Assembly: GCA_021396245.1 (NCBI GenBank)
Contig: WNYE01000084.1
Location: 1-64,000, forward strand
Length of the DNA: 64,000 nt
Direction: 5' to 3'
Source of the DNA: Sporothrix humicola
Lineage: Eukaryota; Ascomycota; Sordariomycetes; Ophiostomatales; Ophiostomataceae
Made by a program: the position numbers and the translations under genes
The notes under the pieces: generated by a model
The model's input: only the letters and a program-made list of their open reading frames with translations
The model's database searches: none
Told to the model about the DNA's origin: nothing
Shown here: positions 23,701-34,424 of the stretch, in pieces
How positions within the stretch are numbered: position 1 is the stretch's first letter
Layout: each line of letters opens with the position of its first letter

Positions 23701-25224
23701 ATTAAAAATATATAAAACTATTAGTTAGGCTTATAATAGTTATAATTACTTTTCTTACGTTATAACTTTAGTTTAGTTACGTAGGAAGTTTTAGTGGTTA
23801 AGTCGGGTTAAAGATATAATCGAATATTACGCTAAGTATCCCGTTTGTTAGTAAATCGGTAACCGTTTATAGAAAACTAACCTTCGTAAGATTATATCCT
23901 TAAAATTAATGTCGTTTATCGTTTAAGACTTTGTTAGACTACTTGAGATCGTTGGACGTAAAGGCGAGTTGTATATTTTGGTGGTCGTAGATTATTTTTC
24001 GAGGTTTGTGTAGGTTATCTTTACGAGAAATTGTGGAGTTTAAGATGTTATAGAAGTATGGATACGAGTGTTGGTTTGTGTCGTTGGTTGGCTTGGCTTT
24101 ATATACTTTGATAATGGTTTACACTTCGCGAACGAGATTATTACTAAGATGTTTCGTATTTATAAAACTAAAGTTAAATTTACCTTTGTCGGATGGCCCC
24201 GCGTAAATAAATTAACGGAGGTAATAGTTAAACTAATTAAAGGGTAAATATAGAAATAGATCTTATTTAAGTTTTTCGAATAAAAGAAAATAAACTAACC
24301 GGTAACGTTTAGTCGACTTATTATCGGCCTTAATAAATGTAAACTTAATGTTTTTAGCCGTAAAACTTTTGTTAAAATCTTCTTTAGTTTTAATTTTACT
24401 GTTAATAAACTAAACCGTCACTTTAAATAAGCCGTAATTAATAACGACTTTAAGTTAGATAAAGGAAAGCGTTTTTTCTTTAACGAAAGATAAAATAAGT
24501 TACGAGTTTAGTTTACTCGGTTGTATTTTAAAGTAACCATCATTTACTTTTAAAACTTTAAAACTAATTTAACTTTTTTAATACTTGGTGTATAGGTGTA
24601 AAAGAAAGTTCGGCGAAAGTTTAATATAGGTTTAAGATAAAATAACCTTATAACGATTGTATGCGTAACTTCATTTATCTTTTATTAAATTTATAATATT
24701 ATTACGGAAAGTAAAAAACGTAAAATATATATATTTAATTTAAAACTATATATATTTTACAAGTAAAGTTTATTAATTTTATACCGGGAAAAAAATAAGT
24801 ATTAGTATAACGAAGACTTTTTTAATATTTTCCGTTAATAAAAGTAAAGTACCCTCTCATTTAACTTAATCGAATTTTTTTTTTACGTTATTTATCGTTT
24901 ATTTTATTTATTCCGTTTGTTTTTTTACTTTATTTAAAGTGAATAAAGTTTACTTAACTAACGTAACGCTAATTAAAGTTTAAAAATTATTTATTTTTAT
25001 TCGTATTTTACTTTTACCCACTACGAATGAACGTTTATTTTTTTTTATTTATTGTTTAACGCGTAAACGTCCAACTTTATATATTATAATATTTTATACG
25101 AGATATTTACTATTTTATAATTTAATTTATATCGACGTTCGTTATTATTTTCAATTTTGGTAGGTTATAGTAAGATTATAAGGCCGGTGACCGGGAGATT
25201 ACTATAGTTTTCCCTCCCCGTTAC

Positions 25225-25467
25225 TGGTGGCCTACACCGTTATACACCGCTATAACTTACCCTCACAAACCTTTGTATAAAATAAATTTAAGCTAACTTC
25301 TTTAACCTTCGCTGAAGGTCAAGACAACTTAGCTTTAACCACAATCAACCAGAGAATCTTACCACCAAGTCCGCCAATAAATTACCATTCCATTACGCAT
25401 TCATTATTCAGATCAGTTGTCCATCATTTGAGTGGTGTTTAGTTGAGGGAGGACAGCATCGCCTCCA
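25225..25467 (+). repeat. 3' LTR of the gypsy element
   Basis: 243 bp, same length as its partner. Here the inner (left) half is RIP-mutated, for example CACCGTTATACACCGC, and the outer (right) half is normal. The pair are mirror images in their damage. Confidence 0.88.
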
Positions 25468-27943
25468 TTCTCTGCTCCTGCAAGACTGTTCTCCGGGTCG
25501 AGGCTCCCAAAGGATCGTCCTGTCCCGCACTGGAACGATACCGAGAATGGCGTGAAATGGCGTGAAAGGACTGAAATCTGCCCGCTCAGATGCGGCTAAC
25601 AACGGTTCCCCCGCTTCTTTGCGTCTCCCACGAGTCCCCTTTACACAACACAAGGCCGTGAATCGGTCCTCTGTTTTCTGCTGTGAATCTTCTCGATGAC
25701 TCAAGATCGTTTACTCTGAATTAAAAATTAAAAAAATACACAATCTTCGGGGCAGGCAAAGCTTCCCCACGGAGGGCAGCAACTTGTTCCAATAACCTTT
25801 TGTGACTCTCGTTCCTGGTCGTCTCGATTTGTTGTTTGTTGTTTGTGCCGCCATTAACGACCGAGACGAACATCCGTACGAGGACCCCTCTTTTATGACC
25901 AATTGTACCAGCCTGTTTTGCTTTGCGGATCAGCCCTCGCTTCTATCCGTCGTCCACGTCTTCTTCTTTTGCTTCCTCGTTTCTGTTTCTTCTCCTCCGC
26001 TCGGATTGGCCGACGCCCTGCCACAATGCCACACGCGCCCTTTTCTTGACATGTGCCGAAGCTCTTCCGTCGAGGGAGATATTACATCGGAAGGAATCAC
26101 GAAAGCGAAAGATGGAACAGAAAGTAACGCCCGGCAGCCAAGCATAACTGCATTGCATATATTTGCATATCTCGTCTACTCTGCATGGTGCCATCCAGGT
26201 GCAGCTAACATACAAGAGAGTCTACAAGCCCGTCCAGTCATAGTTGGAGACAATCAACACCGTTATTGTCCCACGTTATGTCGTTTTTACCAAACACCTT
26301 TTCTCTTGGTCTTTCTCTCGCGTGAACAACCGACCTTTTGAAATATCAGAGAGTTGAAAACGCAACTTTATTCTCAACTGTATAACTAACAACTCATTTG
26401 TACTCCGTACAATCGATTGCAACATGGCATTACGACAGCACATAACATTACAAATTACGTCGTGAACGGATAAAGACTGCATCGAGCAATGACAGATATC
26501 GGCAGATGTTGACAGATCCGGTTGAACCAGCTTGCTGGTAAGGTAACCTTGCTTGTTAAGACACAATGTCCACGTCGGATATGAGAATTCAAAGTGTCTT
26601 TCAGGGTCTCTGGAATTATCTTTGACATGACACATGCATCCCACTTACAACGAATCTGTTTACTCAGCTTATACCGTGTAGAACCCCGCATCTTAGATCC
26701 AGTTGCACGGAATGATACAGAAGATGAGGGAATCAAAGCGAGAAGAAACTCTATTTGTCCAAGTATAAGTACATTTCCAAGAACCGACCCTGAGGATGTT
26801 AGTCAATAACATGATGACCTACCTAAAACGGAAGGATCACAGACTACAAAACAGGGGTCAGGTGGGTTGCACACAATTCCCAGGGTATCAACCGCACGTT
26901 GTTCCTGTGTTTGTGGAAGATCTCACGGAGCAGGAAGGGTTTTAATTGATAATGTGGCGGTACGGATACCAAACACAGGATATGCCGTATTGGTCCAAAA
27001 CAAAAGTTGTACACTGTTTCGTCTCTAATAATTGTCTTGACTCAGTCTCGGGGAATTAAAATAGAACAAAACACCCCCTGAACACCAAAACATGTAATCC
27101 ACCTTATATACTCCGTGTCTCCAGCCCACTTACACGACGGATCTCGACCCGGCGGCAATCTCACCAAAAAAGAAAGGCTGTAGATACGATCCCCAAACAG
27201 GCTGACGAGTTCGACGACACAGTTGCCACCTCCACCCATGCATCTATCTTGGTTCAGCCAGATCCAGGTTACACTTTGTGCCCACAATGGACACATGTTT
27301 CGAGAACGGTCATCAGCAAACCCCAATTATTAGAGATATGACGACAAAAGTTTAAATGATGACAGGGGAGATGGCAGGCCACGCAGTCAGTGTTCCATTT
27401 TGATATTGTTGAGTGCAAAGTGTTGGTTACAAAGCACGAAGTACGACGTACATCGCCAGTATCTCGAGAATCGATTATCTGTATGTATCTAGATGTAAGA
27501 TAAAACATGTGAAAATCTAGTAAAGAGATAGAGAATCTCCTAAGCATAAACAAGCGGCGTCTACTTGCAAGTGCATTCTCTATCCAGGATCGCTGATTCA
27601 TGGTCCAGCCACTCGGAGCACGGTCGCAAACACTAAAATCGCATCCCTTCCAGCTCGTAGTGGTCGGATGGACCTTCATTCGAATAGAAAACAAATGCAT
27701 TGATATGTACTCCTTGGCCTCCCCTAAAAAAAACTGACATGACCTGGCTCTGAACCATATTCTATTGCTGATTTAAAAAAAATCTATGCAAAAACTCGAG
27801 ACCATAACGAGGAAATGAACAAAAAATGCAAAAACAAGCTGCTAAGCAAAAATTCTATATGTAATATGGGTGTACTCCGTCTTTCGCCTTCAACGTCACA
27901 TATCTCTACGACTTTGCCAGCACTCTGAACACTCTGCTCCCGC
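25468..27943. other. intergenic DNA without a supported gene
   Basis: About 2.5 kb of normal-composition DNA between the gypsy LTR and the 3' end of GMP synthase. Open frames such as 25802-26341 (+) and 27269-27700 (-) have no family resemblance, no good splice structure and overlapping competitors. I found no tRNA with A and B boxes. Confidence 0.5.
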
Positions 27944-30676
27944 TTACTCCAGCTCAATGGTGCCGGGAGGCTTGGAGGTACTGTCACTGTTAGTGTATGT
28001 ATACAAAAAGGACTCAATCTTTGGGGGCTCGACTCACAGGTCGTAGGTCACGCGCGAGACGCCGTCGACGCTGTTGACAATCGTGCGCGCAATCTTTTGC
28101 AGCAGCGCCCACGGGAACTCGAACGCCTCGGCGCTCATAAAGTCGCTCGTCGTCACGGCGCGCAGGATGATAATGTAGCCGTAGACACGCGTGTCGCCCA
28201 TGACGCCGACGGCCTTGTTGGTGTCGACACCGGCGTAGGCCTGCGACATCTGGTCGTAGATGCCGGCCTCCTTGATCGCGCTGATGTAGATGTGGTCGGC
28301 CTTGCGCGCAATCTCGACGCGCTCGGGCGTGACCTCGCCCAGGATGCGGATGCCGATGCCCGGGCCAGGGAAGGGGTGGCGCATGATCAGGTCGTTGTGG
28401 ATGTTGAGCGTGCGGCCAATGGCGCGGACCTCGTCCTTGAACAGGAGGCGAAGGGGCTCGAGGAGCTAAAAAATAAGTTAGTATGCATTGTCATGCTCGG
28501 AATTGACGGGTCGACAGAGATAGACTTACACGAAGGCCTTGCTAAAAAAAAGGCAAAGTAACGTTAGTCATCTACAAATCATCACGTTCAACGAACCCAG
28601 TTGTCACTTACGCCGTTCATCATGCGCTATTGAAGTGTTAGTAGACGGACATTTTAGTTTTTCAAAGGAGAGGAAGCATAAAGACATACCTCAGGCAGAC
28701 CACCGACATTGTGGTGCGCTGGGAAGCTGCGTTAGTATACATGCTCAACGAACAAGTATCTTCAGTGTAGATGTGTTCTCACTTTTGATCGTTGCCGAGG
28801 GGCCCTTGAAGCTCAGGGACTCGATAACGTCGGGGTACAGCTAAATTAAGTTAGAATTTGGTTGACACTTTATTGGAGAGGACTGTTTCCTTACCGTTCC
28901 CTGGAGGAACCACTCGACCTTGCCGGCGTTGGGAGTATTTTCGGCCTCCTTCTCGATGCGCTCAGCCTCCTTCTCAAACAGGTCGATGACTGTGTTGTTA
29001 GTATGCATTCGTTACAAACCAAAACCCCCCAGGAAAATCACTTACAGGTAGAGCCAATGATCTTGCGCTTTTTCTCGGGCTCCAGGACACCGGCCAGGCG
29101 GCTCAGGAACAGGTCGGCCGCGTCCACGACCGTCAGGTTGATGCCCAGGTGCTCGCCCAGCGTCGCCTTGACCTGCTCGCACTCGTTGAGACGCATCAGG
29201 CCGTTGTCCACCAGCACCGCGTGGAACCGGTCGCCAATCGCCTCCTTCATCAGCTTGGCCGCCACCGTGCTGTCCACGCCGCCCGACACCGCGCCAATCA
29301 CCTGCGCGCGGTCGCCGACCAGGTGGCGGATGCGCGAGATCTCCTGCTGCACAAAGTCGCCCATGACCCAGCTGGGGCTAGCGCCGCAAATGTCCACCGA
29401 GAAGTTGCGCAGCAGCTCGCTGCCGCGGGGCGTGTGCTCGAGCTCCGGGTGGAACTGGACACCGAAAATGGGCTTGGACTTGTTGGCGATGCCGGCAAAC
29501 TCCGAGTTGGCCGTGCTGGCCACCACCACAAAGCCCTCGGGAAGTGACACCAGCTTGTCAAAGTGCGACATGTAGGCGTGCATGGTCTCGCCGAGGCCGG
29601 CGAAGAGGCGGTCGACGTGGTCGTCGACCTTGTGGATGTTCACATCAGCGTGGCCGTACTCGCGGTGGTCGCCGCGGGCGACGTTGGCCGAGTTGATCTG
29701 CCATGCGAGCTCCTGGCAGCCGTAGCTAAAGTCGGGTTAGTTGTGTCGGCGTGAGTAGTGAAGGAGATGTAAGGTTCGTACCAAATGCCCCTGAATTAAA
29801 TGTTAGTATAAGTGTCACCACCCACAAATTAGTTCCCGGCGTAGCGATATCAACTTACAGAATTGGGACGCCAAGGTCAAAGATAGCAGAGTCGACGTCT
29901 AAAGGGTCAGTATACAAGCCAACTACAATCAAAACCAGGTCTCCCGAGAAGCCTTACGGGGTGAGCCCTCGTCGTAGACAGAGGAGGGGCCTCCAGACAG
30001 GATGATGCCCTTGGGCTTGAAGGGCAGCTCGGCCAGCTTCGTCGTGCAGGGCAGCATCTCGGCGTAGACATTGAGACCACGGAGACGGCGCAGGATCAGA
30101 TGGCTAGTCTGGCTGCCAAAGTCGAGCACCAGGATGGTCTGAAGTTGTATCGTTAGTGAGGAATGGGCGAAAAGGGGAGAAATGAGGCCTGTCTTGTCTC
30201 GTTTTTCTCTCTCTCTTATGTATCTCTTCCCAATGTCGTCGTGTTGTCGAGATTTGTCGCGAAATATGGCGGGCTTTGGTTTTAGGTGGTATGTGGAATA
30301 GACAGTGACTTTGTGCCATTGTCAAACTTAGAAGCTTAGTTCCCAAGTCTTACAGTAGCCTTCAATGTCTCGATCGAGAATTGAGTCACACGTGTTGAAC
30401 ATGTTGGTCCGTTCGAGCCTAGATGAAGGCATTGTCGCGGATTGTAGAGAGGTTGTGGTCGAGAATAATAGTCGAGCATGTATAACATGGGTCTTCAGGG
30501 CGAGAGACAGACCCCATTCACATCGAATTGGCTCCATGATCGGTATCGGAAAAATCATCGTCGAGAGATAAGAGAGAGACAAACAACAACAACAAAAACA
30601 AGCATTTTGGAAGGCATCAACGTACGTCGAACTTGTTGTGGGGGGCCTCAGCCTCGGTAACAGCGGTGGCAGTCAT
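27944..30676 (-). CDS. GUA1: GMP synthase (glutamine-hydrolysing), 12 exons with microexons
   Basis: Makes GMP from XMP, ATP and glutamine in the cytosol, the last step of de novo guanine nucleotide synthesis. Exons: 30676-30626, 30138-29958, 29898-29859, 29790-29782, 29725-29046, 28989-28895, 28840-28783, 28718-28690, 28626-28612, 28541-28530, 28465-28038, 27980-27944; 1635 nt, 544 aa, the family's usual length. All junctions are GT-AG. The N-terminal glutaminase shows LDFGSQ, SGGPSSVYD, GICYG with Cys94, and FHPELEHT with the His and Glu of the triad. The ATP pyrophosphatase has SGGVDS at 241-246. The C-terminal dimer domain has RHPFPGPG and ends SKPPGTIELE. The third-last through eighth exons are tiny (12, 15, 29, 58 nt), and a 9-nt exon encodes the nucleophile loop. 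The first intron is 487 nt. No missing residue was seen. Confidence 0.95.
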
Positions 30677-33005
30677 CTTGGTGGTCTGGAGTGGTTTTGT
30701 CGGGGTGATTGGTGAAGTTGACGAGAAAAAACGAATGTGTATGTACCCAACTTTCTTCGCGATTGTGACGATGTCGGATTCGACGAAGAAAAAAAAAGTT
30801 GCCCCTCCTACTGCGATTGGCAGAAACGCCAAAAATGGAAGGCGGTAAGGCTAGCCAAGGAAAGCGCGACATGCAAATTTATTTTTGCTGGAGGAAGGCA
30901 CGTTAGAGAGCCAGCGTACTAGAACAAATAAGGCTAAAGTACTAGTATTCTACGGAGTATGCCTTAATCTGTACCAGTCCAACCATTTTGCTGTCTGTAG
31001 TATTTCTGCATGGCTCTGCAAACAGCTGCCATCCACTGTACGCGTCGCGGTCAGTTCACTGCAATTAGACGGGTGAGACCCCCACCATTCCGCGCAACAG
31101 CACCAAATGCGCCCAAAGCCACCAAAACCACAAATTACGCCCAAATGCGAACAATGACGCTGCAGCCGCCCCTTTTCCTCATTCCTGGCCACTAGCGTCC
31201 TTTGCCCTTGTCAGCCCCACTGTTCTTCCTCGTGTCCCAATCCGTAAGGTCCTTCCTTCCCTTTCCGCCCCAAATTGCAGCCCTACTGTCAGACTGTTAT
31301 TTTGCTTGCGTCGCATTGGCCAGCCTTTCCCTTGCCTTCCGTAAACGACGCTCCCTGTGCTCCTAGAGAGACGGAATTGTATCCTCTCGAGACTCTGTCA
31401 TCTTGAACCAGAGGCGCCTCTGTGGCTTGCGCACGGAAAGTTCCTTACGGGAGCATGCGTGGAGGCGTGTTCCAGAACCAGCGCACCTCTCAAATTATGG
31501 AAATTGATGCTCGTATTCATATGCGCGTCGAGAATCGAGGTGGTGATGGGATGGCACGCTGTACGTATCGGTCGCTCTTTCCAATACCTCGTCGTGCTCG
31601 TGTCTTGGTCGCACCTGCCTTCTACCTGCAACAGTCTGAAAGAGGGGGAAGGAGCATTTCGTCCTCTTTCCATGCGCCGTAGTCCTGCTGGTACGACGTG
31701 CAACGTACGCCTGCAGGTACTTGCCCTGTTTGCCTGCCTTCTCCTCATCGCCCCTTCCCCTCACAAGGAACACATTCGGTGACATGTGCTGGTCGCATCC
31801 GAGCCTTCCTGAACAAGGACGGTTCGCAATAGCTTCAGCACTTATAGAAGCTATTCAGACTATTCAACTACATCTGACCATCGCTGACTCGGACGCGCTG
31901 CTGCGGCTGCTATTTTCGTGATGATTCGTGCTGGGTTCTTAATTATGTGCCCTTGTACAGTGCTTGTGAAATTCGTCCCATTTCACCCCTATTAGTTGAT
32001 GACGCCTCTTTTAATTTTTTCGAGGTCCGCGCTGACTGGCTTGTCGCTGGCTTTGGCTGGCTTTCCCTATCCGTTCAGTACTATCTCGATTCCAGTTCCA
32101 GCGCAAGGTACCCAGTACTACCCCCCTAGTCTGCATTCTCTCGTATTACGCAAGCGTTGGCGTGCAAAGGACACACAAAGACACAGAGACACACCATTGC
32201 ACATGTATCGCATACCTGGTTTTGATGGCGCTCTTGGCTGCTGTGTCTGATTGATTAGTTGATTACAGATGGGCCATAGGGGGCATTAGGGAGGGACCCA
32301 GAAAAACTGGAGATCGCCCACCAGCAGGGAACCTGACCTTGGCAGCGACTGCCCAGTTGAGCGAGTCCACACCAGTCGCACCTTCATTCTCTCGTTTTTT
32401 TGGTCTCGACAAGGCAAGGTGCAAATAACTCTGCATCGATACGGGTTGCTTTTGTTCTGTTGGTTTCTCGTTTCCTTCTTTCCTCCCGGTTCTTCTTCTC
32501 TTCTTCTCCCCTTTTTTCGTCTCCTTTCTCCTATCTCCAACCGCCGTTCCGCATCTGCTATCGACATTGTTCGTGCCGAGCATTGCTCCTTTTCTTCGAG
32601 TCCTTGTTCCCCCTTTCCCTTTTTCTCTATTTCTCCATTTTCCTTTCTTCTTCACGGCCTCCCTTTTTCCACCTAATTCCGTTCTCCAACCCTTTTCTTT
32701 TCGAGCAGCCTGCCTCCCTTCGCCTCGTCTTCAGCATCAGCATTTATTTTCCAACAGCCGTGCATTGCAGGATTATAAGACAGTTCCTCCCGGCAATTGC
32801 TGACTCGTCCCGCCAACAAACACCTTGAACGCGTTTTGTTTCGGCTCTTCTAAGCTTTCATAGCTTTGTTTCTCTGTTTCGTCCTGTCTTTTCGACCTCC
32901 CGTCTCGACGACACAGCTTCCTCTCCTTCTTTTGTCCAACATCTCCAACATCTCCAACATCTCCAACACCCCCTCCCTCCTCCTCATGCCCACATCGCCG
33001 TAATC
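30677..33005. promoter_or_regulatory. divergent intergenic region between GMP synthase and the O-fucosyltransferase-like gene
   Basis: About 2.3 kb holding both promoters. No gene is supported; the frame at 31357-31782 (+) has no recognisable domain. From about 32450 to 33000 the plus strand is strongly C/T-rich (TCTTCTTCTC, CCCTTTCCC and similar), as in a long pyrimidine-rich leader. A run of four 9-bp ATCTCCAAC-type repeats lies at 32935-32967. Confidence 0.5.
32935..32967 (+). repeat. 9-bp tandem repeat in the leader of the O-fucosyltransferase-like gene
   Basis: TCCAAC followed by three copies of ATCTCCAAC, about 38 bases upstream of the start codon. It lies in the likely 5' untranslated region. 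Confidence 0.8.
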
Positions 33006-34424
33006 ATGTTCAATCGTCGAACCGGTCTTGTGACCTCCCTCCTCCTCGCCCTCGTCCTCATCTGGAGCGTTCGCGTGCTGCCGTTGGGCGACTACCCCAG
33101 CAATGCCTGGAACTCCGCCAAGGAGTCCATTGCCGGCAAGGTAGGCGGCGGCAGCAGCTCGCCGTCGGGCACCACCGACATTGCCGACACCAAGCACATC
33201 CAGAACTACTTTGACCAGGTCTTCAATGCCGAGAAGCCGCCCATCTTCCCCTTCCCCGAGGTCCGCGCTGCCTGCAACGCCGCCAACTGGGAGGAGAACG
33301 AGGCGTACATCAACTGCGTCGCCATCACGGCCGGCATGACCTCGATCATGTCGCAGGTCAAGGTGTGCTTCAAGATGGCCATTGAGACCGGCTCGCACCT
33401 GATGCTGCCCACCATGCCGCTGCGCGACTCCCACAACCTGCTTGAGTTCAACTTTATGAACAGCGACGCTTACATGCCCTACGACCAGTGGTACGATGCC
33501 GACCACCTGCGCGAGCAGATGCACGAGGCCTGCCCGCAGATGAAGATCATCCACCCCGACGACATCAACCCCGCCAAGGCCGGCGCCGTCCAGGTCCGCC
33601 GCAAGTTCCAGATCATGTGCTCCGACGCGCCCTTTTACCAGAAGATCCACAGCTACTTCTGGGTCGGCCGCCCCTACAAGGCCTTTTTCAACGAGCAGTT
33701 CAAGATCCACATGGACCGCCTGGCCGAGGAGGAGGCTGCTATGGAGCAGCCGCCCCTCGAAAACGGCGGTATCACCCTCGTTGACGTCGACTCGGAGTTC
33801 CTCGTGTTCCGCATCACCGACGACCCCACGCGCCGCGACCTGCGCCTCTGGACCGAGCTCTCGCACCTGGTCCGCTTCCGCGAAGACGTGCGCACCGTCA
33901 TCCAACGCCTGGTCGAGCGCCTGCCCAACGCCGGCAACTACATGGGCGTGCACTTCCGCGCCGAGAACGACAGCATCTGGAGCTCCGCGGAGCACCAGCT
34001 GGGTGTGGACCTGGACGCGCTCGACCGCGCGTGGGACAAGTTTGGCAACTTTGGCGAGGAGAAGCCGCCCGTCTACCTGGCGTGCGGCGACCAGGAGCAG
34101 ATTGAAATGTTCACCAAGGCGGCGGCCGAGCGCGGCTGGACCACGATGCACAAGTGGCAGCTTGCGTCGCTCAACGGCGACACGGAGACGACGGGCATGA
34201 TCAACAAGATGGCTTTCGACTTCCAGGGCGCCATCGACCTGGGCATCATGGTGCGCAGCCGCTTCTTCATGGGCGTGCAGGGCAGCGCGTTCTCCTCGAC
34301 GGTCGGCAACCACCGCGATGTGACGGGACGGTACCGCGGCAGCTCTTTCGACGTTCCAGACGAGGGCGCACGCACGCACCTGTTCAACGACATGGACGCA
34401 AACGAGTACGCGTGCTGTCTGTAA
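33006..34424 (+). CDS. O-fucosyltransferase-like type II membrane protein
   Basis: Single exon, 472 aa. A short basic N-terminus (MFNRRTG) is followed by one hydrophobic segment at about residues 8-28, so a Golgi or ER type II anchor with a lumenal catalytic part is likely. The body has features of the fungal GDP-fucose O-fucosyltransferase-like group: a central YMGVHFRAENDSIW near residue 312, corresponding to the HxRxE-type donor loop, and a C-terminal GVQGSAFSSTVGNHRD near 423 where the family has a conserved Ser/Asp region. Six or more cysteines could form lumenal disulfides. The donor sugar and acceptor are not shown by the sequence; family membership is an inference from these motifs. 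ATG 33006 is the first in frame after a pyrimidine-rich leader. Confidence 0.75.
   Translation: MFNRRTGLVTSLLLALVLIWSVRVLPLGDYPSNAWNSAKESIAGKVGGGSSSPSGTTDIADTKHIQNYFDQVFNAEKPPIFPFPEVRAACNAANWEENEAYINCVAITAGMTSIMSQVKVCFKMAIETGSHLMLPTMPLRDSHNLLEFNFMNSDAYMPYDQWYDADHLREQMHEACPQMKIIHPDDINPAKAGAVQVRRKFQIMCSDAPFYQKIHSYFWVGRPYKAFFNEQFKIHMDRLAEEEAAMEQPPLENGGITLVDVDSEFLVFRITDDPTRRDLRLWTELSHLVRFREDVRTVIQRLVERLPNAGNYMGVHFRAENDSIWSSAEHQLGVDLDALDRAWDKFGNFGEEKPPVYLACGDQEQIEMFTKAAAERGWTTMHKWQLASLNGDTETTGMINKMAFDFQGAIDLGIMVRSRFFMGVQGSAFSSTVGNHRDVTGRYRGSSFDVPDEGARTHLFNDMDANEYACCL

Larger units (their letters stand above)
17468..25467 (+). mobile_element. Ty3/gypsy LTR retrotransposon, RIP-inactivated (8.0 kb)
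   Basis: The element is exactly 8000 bp between two 243-bp LTRs that start TGGTGGCC and end CCTCCA or its mutated form CCTTTA. TTCT precedes the left LTR (17464-17467) and follows the right one (25468-25471), a 4-bp target duplication. In plus orientation, 23850-24240 retains an integrase core: a CPVC-like zinc-finger remnant, GELYILVVVDYFSRFV with the first catalytic Asp, FDNGLHFANE with the second, and LTEVIVKLIKG with the Glu. Position near the right end gives the Ty3/gypsy order, so the left LTR is the 5' one. Stops interrupt every frame and the rest of gag-pol cannot be assigned. Confidence 0.88.

Noticed and set aside
17463..25472. 5-bp target duplication for the gypsy element
   Set aside because: The fifth base does not match on either side (GTTCT versus TTCTC); only TTCT is shared, so 4 bp is reported.
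25802..26341. 179-codon plus-strand frame between gypsy LTR and GMP synthase
   Set aside because: No family resemblance, Cys/Phe-rich in an irregular way and no supporting splice signals.
32850..34379. 509-codon minus-strand frame
   Set aside because: It is the antisense of the O-fucosyltransferase-like gene, full of His/Val/Ala as expected from the complement of strongly GC3-biased codons.
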